Positions 22,550 through 33,583 of a stretch of 64,000 nt of DNA are shown one piece after another. How positions within the stretch are numbered: position 1 is the first letter of the stretch; each line of letters begins with the position of its first letter. The notes beneath the pieces are model-generated. The model saw only the letters and a list, made by a program, of their open reading frames with translations, was not told the origin of the DNA and ran no database searches. Source of the stretch: Utricularia gibba (Eukaryota > Streptophyta > Magnoliopsida > Lamiales > Lentibulariaceae); the NCBI GenBank assembly GCA_002189035.1, contig CM007991.1, positions 3,720,001 to 3,784,000 of the forward strand. Reading direction: 5' to 3'. A program made the position numbers and the translations under genes.

Positions 22550-25500
22550 ATGGGGACTTCTGTTCAAGTGAAGCCTTTATGCGGAGTATACAATGAGAAC
22601 CCTCTTTCGTACTTGGTCTCAGTTGACGGCTTCAATTTTCTCATGGATTGCGGCTGGAACGACCACTTTGATATCACACTTCTCGAACCACTTTCCAGGT
22701 ATTGTGAGAATTTTGTGTTTGGTTAATGCGTTTTTCGGGGCGTTGTTCTTCTGAGTTGGATTGCTGCCTTGAGCAGAGTGGCTTCATCTGTGGATGCTGT
22801 ATTGCTATCACATCCTGACACGCTTCATCTTGGAGCTTTGCCCTATGCCATGAAGAATCTAGGACTTTGTGCTCCTGTTTTTGCAACTGAACCGGTTTAC
22901 AGATTGGGCCTCTTGACAATGTATGATCACTATTTATCGCAAAAGGTGAGTTCTTACGGAGTAGTTCTGCCATACTAGAATACACAGATGTTTCATGAGC
23001 CGTTTTGCATTCCCCTTGTTGTGCAACTCTGCAGCCCTTATAGTGAAAGATTCTTTATTGCATGTGCAGCAAATATCGGACTTTGATCTGTTTACATTGG
23101 ATGATATTGACAATGCTTTCCAAAATATTACAAGATTGACCTACTCACAGAATTATTATATTTCCGGTGAGTTCTCTCGTTCTCTGCAAGGCTTGATCAT
23201 GTTCTTTTATCTCTATAATGTGTTGTTTGGGTGGAAAATTTTGGTTTCTGGATTTTCAAGTGAGATACGTTTTAGGCCTTAAGCCGCACATGACCTATTG
23301 CAGATTGACTAATATTTCACAGCATTTTAACTTCGTCTTCGGTGAGTGGAAGGAGACCTATGGCCTTGTGGCTTTTATTGTCCTTAAGTGGAATTCTGAC
23401 ATAGAGGCAGCATTTTGTAATATTTTATTTGTTGATTTGTAATTACAAAGCTGTCCTGTTTCTGTTCGTGTGACCCTGTTTTTTTCTTCATTATTGCAAT
23501 TTTTGTTGTTGCTTCTTGAGAGGGACCTTTTGTTTTTTATTATAGTTGGTGCATTTTTTTCATTGCAGGTTTGCTTGATGTCTTACCAAAAAGTTTAATG
23601 CCATTTCTTTTTTGCCGTGTCTTAACTAATTTGAAATAAATCTAGGAAAAGGAGAAGGGATTGTTATTGCTCCCCACGCAGCAGGTCACCACTTAGGTGG
23701 CGCTTTTTGGAAGATAACAAAGGATGGGGAGGATGTTATATATGCTGTAGACTTCAATCACAGAAAGGAAAGGTGGTTTCGTTGAATCCTTGATTTCACT
23801 TTGAAGTGGAATTGTAGTCATTTTTGGAAGCTTCTAATCATGATTTTATTGCATTAGGCTTTTGAATGGAACAGTTTTAGAATCTTTTGTGCGCCCTGCA
23901 GTTTTAATAACGGATGCATATAATGCCCTGTTAAGTAACCAGCCTCAAAGACGTAAGAGAGACCAGCAATTTTTTGGTAAGAAATATCAAAAGCTATTAT
24001 CATAATTTACGTCTTGTCTATTGGTGTATATCCTTACTAGTGTACTTGGAATACTGCTTTATGTTCATGAAACGTTATTTTGTCTCTTGGTGTATAGATT
24101 ATAGTAAGGATATTCGTATTGACTCATTAACCTAATGTTTTTGTTGCCTATGCATTAGATACTATCCTTAGAAATTTGAGGATAGGTGGAAAGATTTTAA
24201 TACCGATAGATTCTGCTGGTCGAGTATTAGAGCTACTTTTGTTGCTTGAACAGGTAACGTCATATGCATATCATTGTTATTTTGATATAGACAATTGTCT
24301 CCTAATTGCTGTTGACTGTATAATTGCAGCTCTGGACTCAGCTCAATTTGAGCTATCCCATCTACTTCCTGACATACGTTTCGTCAAGCACAATTGATTA
24401 TGCAAAAAGTTTTATTGAGTGGATGAGTGACTCCATAGCGAAATCTTTTGAGGACTCGAGAGAGAATGCTTTTCTTTTGAAGTAAGGTTATTTACTTTGA
24501 AACTTTCAATCACATGCACAGTCACATTCCGTGTGCTAGTCACACGTCTGAAATTGGCAATCATTACATCGTATGACTTGTGCTTAAATTTCAGAAACGT
24601 GACCCTATTAGTTAACAAAAGTGAGCTTGACCAAGTTCCGGATGGGCCGAAGGTTTGGCAGCTGACCACAGTGTTGCTGTTTTGCTTGATTTCTCTGTCA
24701 CTTTACTCACCCACTTTTTTGCAATCCTTTGCAGATTGTCTTGGCATCCATGGAAGTTTGGAGGTTGGATTTTCCCATGATATATTTTTTGATTGGGCTG
24801 CTGATTCGAAGAATCTCATACTTTTCACTGAGAGAGCACAGGTTGAGTTTATTTCTAAGAGAATTTTCTTATGGAGATGTTTTAAGTTGAATGTTGTATT
24901 AATTGTGATTTCTCAATAATGTAGTTTGGAACTCTGGCCCGTATGCTTCAGTCTGATCCTCCTCCTAAAGCTGTTAAAGTTACCATATCAAAGAGAATAC
25001 CTTTGGCTGGAGAGGAATTGGCTGCCTATGAAGAAGAACAAGAAAGAAAACGGAAAGAAGAAGCTCTTAAAGCAATACAAATTAAAGAAGAAGAAAGGGA
25101 GCGTGTAGATGCAGATGATGTTGATGGTGACGCCATGGTCATCGATGCCAAAATCAAGCCACCTTTAAGTGGTATGCCTTTTTCTGGTCAATTTTGAAGT
25201 CTATCAATATGCCGCATAGCATTTGAGGAGTCCTATTTTTTATACCTTGATTGTAGGCTTTCTTGGTTCAGAGGAAACACTGATGTCTCTTCTATTTCAT
25301 TCTCATTGCTTCTACAATATGAAGTAGGAATACCTGATATTTACCATCACTTCTTGTTTCATCTTCTTTGTGAGTGAACTTTTCCATGTATTTGCAGTTG
25401 CTAGCCCGCAACGGGGGCCATTTAGAGACGTCCTCTGTGATGGGTTTGTTCCAGCATCATCTGCTGTGGGCCCTATGTTCCCCTTTTATGGGAATTCTGC

Positions 25501-26943
25501 TGAATGGGATGACTACGGAGAAATCATTGACCCTGATGATTATATGATGAAAGATGAAGGAATCGATCGAGCCTCAGCACCAGTTAGTTCTACCTTCTTC
25601 CTGTCCCTTCCTCCCCCACATTCTTTTTGACGGAGTATACTATTTGCTTCACGTCTATCTCTTTTATGTAGTTCGTTGGAGAATTAAATGGGAAGCTTGA
25701 TGATATTGCTGCAACTCTTATGCTTGACACAGCACCGTCAAAAGTTGTGTCTACAGAGCAAACTGTATGCTATGATCCATCTTTGATTTGTAGTGCATTT
25801 TTAGACTTTGTGCATAATAAGTGGGGAATTTTGATTTTTACGATTTATCTACATTGGCTATAATAGTATTGAAATTCCAGGTCTTCGTTAAGTGCTCCTT
25901 GGTGTCTATGGACTTTGAGGGTCGTTCAGATGGTACCTCAGTCAAAAAGATCCTCAGTCATGTTTCGCCACTGAAGCTTGTAAGGAATTTTCTTGGACTC
26001 TTGTGACGTTAGATATTTCGGGTTTCATTCGCACGTTAAGCTATGCACCCGTTCATGTGTTCTCTGTTATCATCTACATTGGTCTAGAAATTTTATGCGA
26101 ATCTCATTTGTTGCCATCGTACTTCTCTGGACTGGAGGTCTTGGTACATGGATCAGCAGAAGCCACTGAACATTTGAAGCAGCATTGTTTAAAGAGTGTT
26201 TGTCCACATGTCTATGCTCCTCAGATTGACGAATCTATAGATGTAACTTCAGATTTGTGTGCATATAAAGTAAGTTGCCGCCCCTAGAGCCTTTTTTTCC
26301 ATCTATCTTCATTCACTGGCCTACCTGATCATAATCTTTGTTTTCCAGGTTCAACTTTCTGAGAAACTAATGACCAATGTTCTGTTTAAGAAGGTAAATG
26401 CTTCTTGGTTACTAAATTTTGATGCTCATGCCCATAATGAGGCTTCCTATGACACAGCTTGGGGATTATGAGATCGCATGGATCGATGCCGAAGTAGGGA
26501 AGTTGGAGAACGGCACGCTGTCTCTACTTCCTCTCTCATCTCCACCTCCACCCCCACCACACAAGACAGTTCTTGTGGGGATGTTAGAATGGCTGATTTC
26601 AAGCAATATCTAGCCGGAAAAGGAGTCCAGGTACATCTACCACCATCACCATACTCTCAAATGCATTCAATCTATGCTTGGTCCGCTACAGTCTGCCGGA
26701 TTCTCAGGTGGAATTCGAAAACGGCGTGCTCCACTGCGGCGACAACATCACCCTGCGTAAAGTCGGAGATTCCGGCCACAAGGTCATGTTCCTCTCTGTA
26801 TCTTGAGCTCCGAACACCCTTTGAACCCGTCGTTTTTGTTTCAGGGCGGTGGCCGGATTCAGCAAATCGTCCTTGAAGGGCCCCTGTCGGAGGAGTACTA
26901 CCAAATCCGCGAACACTTGTATTCCCAGTTCTACTCGCTGTAA
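22550..26943 (+). CDS. CPSF100: Cleavage and polyadenylation specificity factor 100 kDa subunit (CPSF2), 740 aa if two missing bases are allowed
   Basis: A nuclear subunit of the pre-mRNA 3'-end processing complex and the inactive partner of the CPSF73 endonuclease. Eighteen exons: 22550-22698, 22777-22945, 23070-23166, 23646-23772, 23858-23976, 24159-24253, 24330-24481, 24595-24652, 24735-24841, 24925-25171, 25398-25582, 25672-25764, 25881-25979, 26138-26269, 26349-26393, 26458-26630, 26708-26782, 26845-26943. Metallo-beta-lactamase fold sequence starts at [18 protein letters not shown]; beta-CASP sequence includes [21 protein letters not shown] charged [17 protein letters not shown] helix and the C-terminal [20 protein letters not shown] are also family-typical. 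Exon 9 is one base short of the conserved frame (near 24754, before [14 protein letters not shown]). Exon 16 is one base short at the GGGG 26577-26580 (between KTVLVG and RMADFKQYL). Repaired length matches the family. Confidence 0.93.
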
Positions 26944-27494
26944 AACTCCGATTTCATAGCATCCACGAACCGGTAACCAGTGTACCGGTTCGGCGGCTCC
27001 GGACCACGTCCAGCGCCATGCCCCCGTCCGGTTCGTTAAAGTTGTCAATTTTCCTTTTTAGCCTCGTGCGTCTGCCGCCTAACACCACCATCATAAGGAT
27101 TAGAAGAGTAAAAGTTGCGGTAGGGGTATAAAGTTGAATTAGCCCAATCGTGGCCAATGGGGTTTGGCCACGTGTCCGTTTGCTTTAATTGGACACCAGA
27201 CTTCCTGTCCTATTTTAACATTTTCAGTTGGATTGTTTAATGGCAAATTAATGGTAGCAAACCCTACGCCCCGGTGCATTTTTTTTATTTTTTTTATTTT
27301 TTTTTATTTGCAATAGACATTAGACAAACATAAAATTTGTTCAATTTTGATGAACTGGAAAAACAGTGTCGGGACAGTTGCGGATTCTCTGTAACCATCG
27401 TAACCAACTCCCCTTTTAGGGCTTCACTTTCAGTTCCTACCCCCACTCAGCTCTTGCGCCCCTCTTCTCCCCCAAATCTCGCGTTTCTGAAGCC
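26944..27494. other. Intergenic region between CPSF100 and remorin
   Basis: Contains the CPSF100 3' UTR, a T-rich low-complexity patch at 27278-27308, and the remorin promoter or 5' UTR. No further gene. Confidence 0.5.
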
Positions 27495-28337
27495 ATGGGC
27501 GACGAGGAAGAAGCGGTGAAAGCGTCGGAGGCGGAGGTAAGTCGACAAGAAGACGCCATCGTCCCGTTTGAGAAAGTGGCTGCTATGGATGACAGTAACT
27601 CAATTTCACTGCTTTCTGTCGAAACCATGTGTTGGTCTAGTTGCATCTCGAAAGTGTTTGTTTGCTTCTTTTGCCTGCAGAGGGTGGAGACGAGATGAGA
27701 GCTGATGGATCCGTAGCCAGAGGTGAGGTTCCCCTCTGTTTCAGATGCATCAATCCATGGTTTTTTTTCCTCTGTTGGTGCGATGGTGGCTCACTGAAAC
27801 CTTTCTTTGGGTGCTAGATGTTGTTCTAGCCAGGGTAGAAACAGAGAAGATGCTATGCTTGATCAAAGCATGGGAAGAAAGTGAGAAATCCAAAGTCGAA
27901 AACAAGTCAGTTCTTTCTTTCAGTGAAAAGGTACCGCATCAGTTCTTGCTCTGGTGTTCACGTTTCCATCATGAATCCACAGAGCCCAGATGAGATTATC
28001 CGCCATTAGATCTTGGGAGAACAGCAAGACGGCAAAGATAGAGGCAGAGCTCAAGACAATCGAGGTAAAACCTAAACAAAACAAGAACCCACTAATCCCA
28101 GAACACACGCTACAGTAACAGTATTGTTCGCAGGAGGAACTACAGAGAAAGAAGGCGGAATGCATAGAGAAGATGCAAAACAGAGTGGCTCTTCTCCACA
28201 GGGAAGCAGAAGAAAAACGAGCAGTCGTTGAAGCGAAACGCGGAGTAGAAATTCTCAAAGCTGAGGAAACAGCAGCCAAGCATCGTTCTGCTGGAACAGT
28301 TCCTCCAAAGAAGTTCCTCGGTATCTTCACAACTTGA
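27495..28337 (+). CDS. Remorin, 171 aa
   Basis: Remorins are plant plasma-membrane nanodomain proteins anchored by a C-terminal segment; they affect plasmodesmata, virus movement and immune signalling. Exons 27495-27594, 27681-27722, 27818-27905, 27983-28064 and 28134-28337 give 516 nt with intact frame. The N-terminal region is short (about 50 residues, MGDEEEAVKASEAEV), without the long proline-rich stretch of many group 1 remorins. The remorin C-domain follows: DVVLARVETEKMLCLIKAWE, RLSAIRSWENSKTAKIEAEL, then a coiled coil EELQRKKAECIEKMQNRVAL. The end, AAKHRSAGTVPPKKFLGIF, is the membrane-anchor motif. The exon 1 donor (AGTAACT context) was chosen because it alone keeps phase with exon 2. 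Confidence 0.92.
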
Positions 28338-28794
28338 AAGGTGTCATCACTCCCCTTTCTTCGTACAGGCGCTGTGGTGTCGTGCTTACAAGATCGTTCT
28401 AAATGTTATATTTATCACCATAATATAAATAATTTAAACGAGCAAAGAATGAATATACATAATTTAATAATTATATTCTAGCCAAATCAAAATATTTATT
28501 TGAATGAAATTGTTGGAAAATTTAACACCAAATATTGCTAATAAAATAATTTTATTTTCAGAATGATCATATTATTGTTATCATTTATTTATTTAACTTT
28601 GATTTGTTATTATCTTTAATTTTATTGTATGAGTACACTAGTGTTGGATAAATAGTCTTATGAAAAAATTAGTTTGTTGAGCTTAATGAACTAACACAAA
28701 TACGAATTACACCAGGTGCATCCTATTTCAACAATACTATCATTTGAAATGTTTAATGAATAAAAAACGAATATGTTCGAATCATTATACCAAT
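28338..28794. other. AT-rich intergenic region left of the TRIM element
   Basis: Remorin 3' flank, then low-complexity AT-rich DNA. The last five bases (28790-28794, CCAAT) are the left target-site duplication of the TRIM. Confidence 0.6.
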
Positions 28795-29364
28795 TATTGA
28801 AATTCAGAATCCAATAGATCGAGTGAGCATACATGTGAAGACCAAGTATACAAGAAATATGTATCATAATAGAAAAAATTAGATACAACCGATTACTATT
28901 GATCTGTAGTTTATTATATACTAGATTATTTCACTTTCATTTTTTGAGATGGGATTGTGTGTTCTAATATCCACCATCAAGTCGAACTAGTCTTCGATAA
29001 GGTTAAGACTTATTTTTTTTTCTTTTTTTTATTGTAGATAGTGTTTGGGTCATAAATCGATCTAATTTTTGTCATCTAAACCTAATGCATCTCTTTGTTC
29101 TTTTTTTTTTGTTAACCGAAACCCAGACCAAAACGAAACCCATCTTGACCACCCAAGCCATGTCGTGAAGCAAACGTTCTAATACCATGTTGAAATTCAA
29201 GATCTGATGGATCTAGTGTGCGCACATGTGAAGCCTAAGTATACAAGAAACGTAGATCATAATAAAAAAAAAATTAGACCTAATCGATTACTAGTGATTC
29301 ACAATTTATTATATACTTGATTATTTCACTTTCATTTCCCAATGTGGGATTATGTATTTTAACA
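28795..29364 (-). mobile_element. TRIM (terminal-repeat retrotransposon in miniature), about 570 bp, minus orientation
   Basis: Two direct repeats of about 175-177 bp (28795-28969 and 29188-29364) flank a 218-bp non-coding interior. Repeat ends are TG...CA-like: the right copy starts TGTTGAAATTC and ends TTTTAACA, while the left copy is slightly decayed. Reading the minus strand, the sequence immediately after the right LTR is TGGTATTAGAAC, a near match to the plant initiator-Met tRNA primer-binding site TGGTATCAGAGC. The element is bounded by identical 5-bp duplications, CCAAT at 28790-28794 and 29365-29369. There is no gag or pol, so it depends on other elements for movement. LTR divergence shows it is not very recent. 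Confidence 0.88.
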
Positions 29365-29369
29365 CCAAT

Positions 29370-30090
29370 AACATATGAATAATCTATGTTGAGAATCATC
29401 TTAGTTCGTTTTAAATGTGGGTACGAGTCTGAATTAATACGTTACGGGTCAAATCCATCAAATCAAGAATAAATTTTATAACTCAATGGATATGAGTCGA
29501 TCAGTCTATATGCTTAATCTATTCTGGGTCACAAGTTGACCCAACTCATTATAATATTTTTTTATTTTAAATTAGTAACATGAATTAGACTTGATTAGGA
29601 TTGTGCTAAGCCCAATGGTTGGATTATCGAACCCATTTGATAAACAACATAGTTTTTTTATTGTTGGGTTACATTCAGATCCAACTTGTCGAGTCAACTC
29701 GTACTTATTTTCATGTTTATGAATAATGAAGTTATCCTATTTATGTATCCATCTTTAGTTCCTCCTACCAACAAGAAGTGGATTAGATATCCTAGTTTTT
29801 TATAATGTTGCATCAATAGTAGAGGTTTATTTTTTTTAAGAATACCCCAAAAAGAAATCAATATCAAACAATTAAGAAATAATTAAAAATAAATAAAACT
29901 TTGAAATTTAGATAGTAATTTGGGCCGAGGCCTGTAAAGGTAATTGGTGAGCCCAGGGGGTGTATTGGGCTGCACGTGTACAAAGATTTGCTGGTGGTTG
30001 CTGGAGCTCGGTGTCCAGGTACTGAAGCTTCTGAGCTTCTTCGTTAGGTTTCTCTCGATTCGTCACCGTTCCACAAATCAGGAAGGGAAA
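29370..30090. other. Intergenic region upstream of the steroid-binding protein gene
   Basis: AT-rich to about 29915, then a GC-balanced promoter and leader with TGGGCC and TTGGGCT site II-like elements at 29920-29970. An in-frame upstream ATG at 29944 exists but precedes an unlikely N-terminus. Confidence 0.5.
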
Positions 30091-31095
30091 ATGGTGCTTC
30101 AGTTGTGGGAGACTTTAAAGGAAGCCATCACGGCGTACACGGGGCTGTCTCCGGCTACTTTTTTTACGTTTCTGGTGGTGGGACTCACGCTTTACTATGT
30201 CGTCTCCAACTTGTTCGGTTATTCCGAGGATTCCCACAGTCATCGAAGGTCAGTAGAGGTAGGTGAATCGGTGCAACCCCTTCCTCCGCCTGTCAACGTT
30301 GGAGAGATCACGGCCGACGAACTGAAGGAGTATGATGGGTCTGATCCGAAGAAGCCTTTGTTGATGGCGATTAAGGGCCAGATCTATGATGTCTCACAGA
30401 GCAGGTGAACTTGCTCTACCGATCTTTTCGGGCTTTTGTGGATTTCTGATGTGGGTATGATGTGATTATTGAATTTTAGTTAAAACTGCTTCTTTCCTAG
30501 GACAAAAGCGACGAATTTGAATCTGTAAAGCTTCCTTTCTGTGCCTTTTTACAATGCCTCTTTCCTAAACTTCCGTGTATCCCACATTGGCATATCAAAT
30601 TTCGTTTCGTTAGGCCGTATTATCTTCATGTTGAGTGAAAACTGATGGGCTGTTCTAAATGAGATCGAGATTTCCTACTGAATCATTTGCAGGATGTTCT
30701 ATGGGCCTGGCGGACCGTACGCCTTGTTTGCCGGGAAGGATGCTAGCAGAGCTCTAGCAAAGATGTCATTTGAGGATAAAGATCTGAACGGCGATCTCAC
30801 CGGCCTTGGCATGTTTGAGCTGGAGGCCCTCCAAGATTGGGAATATAAGTTCATGGGCAAGTATGTTAAGGTGGGAACTGTCAAGCCAACTGTACCTTCT
30901 ACACCCGACTCCGTTTCCAATCCTACAGAAGCTTCTGAGGTCGGGGAAGCCAAACCCAGAGAAACTTCTGATAACGCCCGTGAATCCAGTGAAACCTCTG
31001 GAGGCGCTGTAAAACCCAGAGAAGTTGCTGAAGATGACGACCCAGTTGCAGCGAAGCACCCGGAGACCGGGGGCGACCACAAGGATGAGAAATAG
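30091..31095 (+). CDS. Membrane steroid-binding protein (MAPR family, cytochrome b5-like), 238 aa
   Basis: Plant MSBPs are membrane-anchored progesterone-receptor-like (MAPR) proteins with a cytochrome b5-like fold that can bind steroids or haem; they regulate elongation signalling and help organise ER lignin P450s. Exons 30091-30404 and 30693-31095 total 717 nt. One N-terminal transmembrane segment (FFTFLVVGLTLYYVVSNLF, about residues 23-42) is followed by a linker rich in Pro. The b5-like domain runs from ITADELKEYDGSDPKKP through AIKGQIYDVSQSRMFYGPGG and YALFAGKDASRALAKMS to WEYKFMGKYVKVG. The tail is Pro/Ser/Glu-rich. I chose the ATG at 30091 because it starts right before the membrane anchor as in the family. 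Confidence 0.93.
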
Positions 31096-32227
31096 ACGAA
31101 TGGTTTTATATGAAGCAGGTGCTGTAGAAGCTCGATCCTTGCTTCTTGCTTTGCGATATTCTACTCACGAACTCTGTATCCTATCTCTGCAATATACATT
31201 CATGACTTCAGAGATTCTCCGATGGCCGACGGGCATTTAGACAAGCGGTGTTAACTTCAAAAATTAACACTGAAATTGCGGTTTAATTATTCTAAATGAT
31301 TGTTTTCAAAAAATTTTGAAACTTATTTTTACTTTTTAAAATTATTTTAGAAAAATATAAATAAAAAGTAAAAATAATCAATTACTTATTTATATAAAAA
31401 TAATTTTTAATATAATTTTAAAATTATTTTTGATAAAATTACTTTTACAATTTAAATTATTCTAAAACAAAATTATTTTTATTTTTAAAAACTAAAAATA
31501 AGTTTTAAAAAATTTTCAGAATACTACTTAAAATTATGTAAAACTTTAGGGGTTGTTTTCACTGTTTTTATCAAAAAAATTTAAGGGTTATTTTTACTGT
31601 TTTTGATAAAAATAATTTTTTAATACAATTAAAAATAAATCAGAAATAATTAAGAATCATTTTTGAGAAAATGAATTTGATGTCAAAAATAATTTCTGTT
31701 TATTTAATTTTTATAGAACATATCATTTATGTTTATATTTATTCAAAAACATTTATACTTATATTTTTTTATTTATTTAAATGTGAAAACAATATTGAAA
31801 AAGTTCACAAAACACGCCGAACCGTCCAGCGCGAAAAAGGTAGGGTCTGTCGAAACGCTGCTAGACCATCCAGGCCGGCGCAGAGCTGGCCAAGAACGAT
31901 CCTCGACCGCAGCCACAGCGCGGGATTCAACCGGCTGGGGAGCTATACATCACGCTCTGGTCTAGCAGCCATATTTCATCATCCAGATTTGGTCTTCGTC
32001 TCTTCAGATCTCAAGGAGACGGATGTACGAGCCTATAGAACAGATCCTGTTCAAGTAAGGTCGTGCCTTGGATTGCTACTTGGGTGTTTATAAACGCGGT
32101 AATGATTTGTAAATTGGCGATGTGGGATAATCAGGATGCGCGCTATTGGGCCAGCTTGCTTATTCGGCCCATCGTGTTACTTGAAGGTGCTATCTATTTT
32201 CGAGTCTTTGCCTCAGGGGTTGTTTGG
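31096..32227. other. Intergenic region with an inverted repeat
   Basis: 3' flank of the MSBP gene, then AT-rich DNA with the inverted repeat listed separately. A GC-balanced patch at 31810-32060 precedes the SARD4-like gene and contains no recognisable protein. Confidence 0.5.
31301..31523. repeat. Imperfect inverted repeat, MITE-like
   Basis: Arms at about 31301-31351 and 31461-31523 are imperfect reverse complements; each contains AAACTTATTTTTA in mirrored orientation. The fold-back is about 220 bp and very AT-rich, with no coding sequence and no certain target-site duplication. It could be a decayed miniature inverted-repeat element or chance AT-rich pairing. Confidence 0.4.
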
Positions 32228-33267
32228 ATGGCGACCACTCCGGAGGATTTAACGAGTCGCAACGAGGCCGCGACGGCGGCCCCGATCTTCATTTCCTCCG
32301 CCGCGCTCAGGTCCGTTATCACACACACATCTCTAATCCGCCACCTCCAGACTGCGCTTGCGACGCTCTCCTCTTCGGTCCGTTCACCACTCCGCCACAC
32401 CCACCAAACAGGGGATTCCTCGTCTTTCATTCTGATGCCCTCGTGGTCCACCTCTCCTTCCTTCCCATATATTGGCGCGAAGCTGGTGACACATTTCCCC
32501 GGGAACTCCGCCGTAAATATTCCCGGGGTTCACGGAATCTATGTGCTATTCAATTCCCTCACCGGCCAACCGTTGGCCTCAATCGACGCCACGGAGATGA
32601 CGCTGTACCGTACGGCCTGCACTTCGGCATTGGCTTCGAGCTATCTATCGAGAGAAGAATCAGAGACCCTTGTTATGGTTGGAGCTGGGTCTTTGGCCCC
32701 GCATCTGATAAGAGCTCATTTAGCAGTTAGGCCAAGGATCGCAAGGGTTCTTGTTTGGAATCGATCTCTTCAAAAAGCTAAGCTCTTGGTTGACAAAATG
32801 CAGGGTTTTAATGGGGTTCGCTTCGAGAGCAACGCGAATTTGGATGAAATAGTGAGCTCAGGGGATATCATCACTTGCGCCACGAATTCGCATGATGTTC
32901 TTGTGAAAGGTGTGCATTTGAAGAAAGGGGCACATCTGGATTTGGTGGGTTCGTTCACTCCCTCGATGAAAGAGTGTGACGACGAAGCTTTACGGCGTGG
33001 TAGGGTGTTTGTGGACAATGAGGCGGCGACGGTGGAGGCCGGAGAACTTGCGGGGCTTTCGAAAGAGGAGTTTTGAGGAGAGATGACATCGCCGGGGAGT
33101 TGGTGGGGTTGGTTAAAGGGGAGAAAAGTGGGAGAATGAGTTTAGAAGAGATCACTGTTTTCAAGTCCGTTGGCTCGGCCGCCGTGGATCTGTTAACCGC
33201 TCATTTGATTTATGAAGCTTTCATGGAGAATACACTGCCTCTTGTAGCTGAAACTCAGCATCATTGA
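32228..33267 (+). CDS. SARD4: SARD4-like ornithine cyclodeaminase / mu-crystallin reductase, frame broken once, about 346 aa if repaired
   Basis: In Arabidopsis, SAR DEFICIENT 4 reduces dehydropipecolate to pipecolate, the precursor of the systemic-immunity signal N-hydroxypipecolate. This is a single exon from the ATG at 32228. Family features are the N-terminal FISSAALRSVI, the substrate region (MPSWS, GAKLVTHFPGNSA), ATEMTLYRTACTSALAS, and the NAD(P)-binding MVGAGSLAPHLIRAH, followed by VLVWNRS and VDNEAATVEAGE. After AGELAG the frame hits TGA at 33074. Shifting one base at the GGGG 33052-33055 restores AFERGVL, then GELVGLVKGEKSGR and LEEITVFKSVGSA to the stop at 33267. Nothing else is wrong with the gene, so a missing G is the simplest account. 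Confidence 0.9.
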
Positions 33268-33583
33268 GATGTTTATTTCATGATTACTGCATATGATTAC
33301 GTTTTATAGACAAATGACATCAGAAAACGAAGAAACAGAGCAGCAGCGACTCTGTCTCGAAAGCGCTAAATACTGTTTCTGGTCCCAACTCAAGAAAACT
33401 CGTGGAATTTTATAGATAATTACAATAAGCATTGATGTCTGCTCCTGGGTTGATTAATACACAGTAGAAATTGTGGTCTTTGCTTCTATTGCGATCGCAA
33501 GTCCACTTTGAAGGCCAGCGTTTTATTTTGCTGATTCCCCCTTTGCAATCCCCCCACCTTCGAAAATCAGTGCTTCTGAAGCT
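33268..33583. other. Short intergenic region between SARD4-like and GH3 genes
   Basis: These 316 bases between two same-strand genes hold the first gene's 3' UTR and the next gene's promoter or 5' UTR; no other gene seen. Confidence 0.55.

Noticed and set aside
32224..32730. 168-codon open frame on the plus strand overlapping the SARD4-like gene
   Set aside because: It is another frame of the same exon and has no family features; the SARD4 frame carries the conserved motifs.
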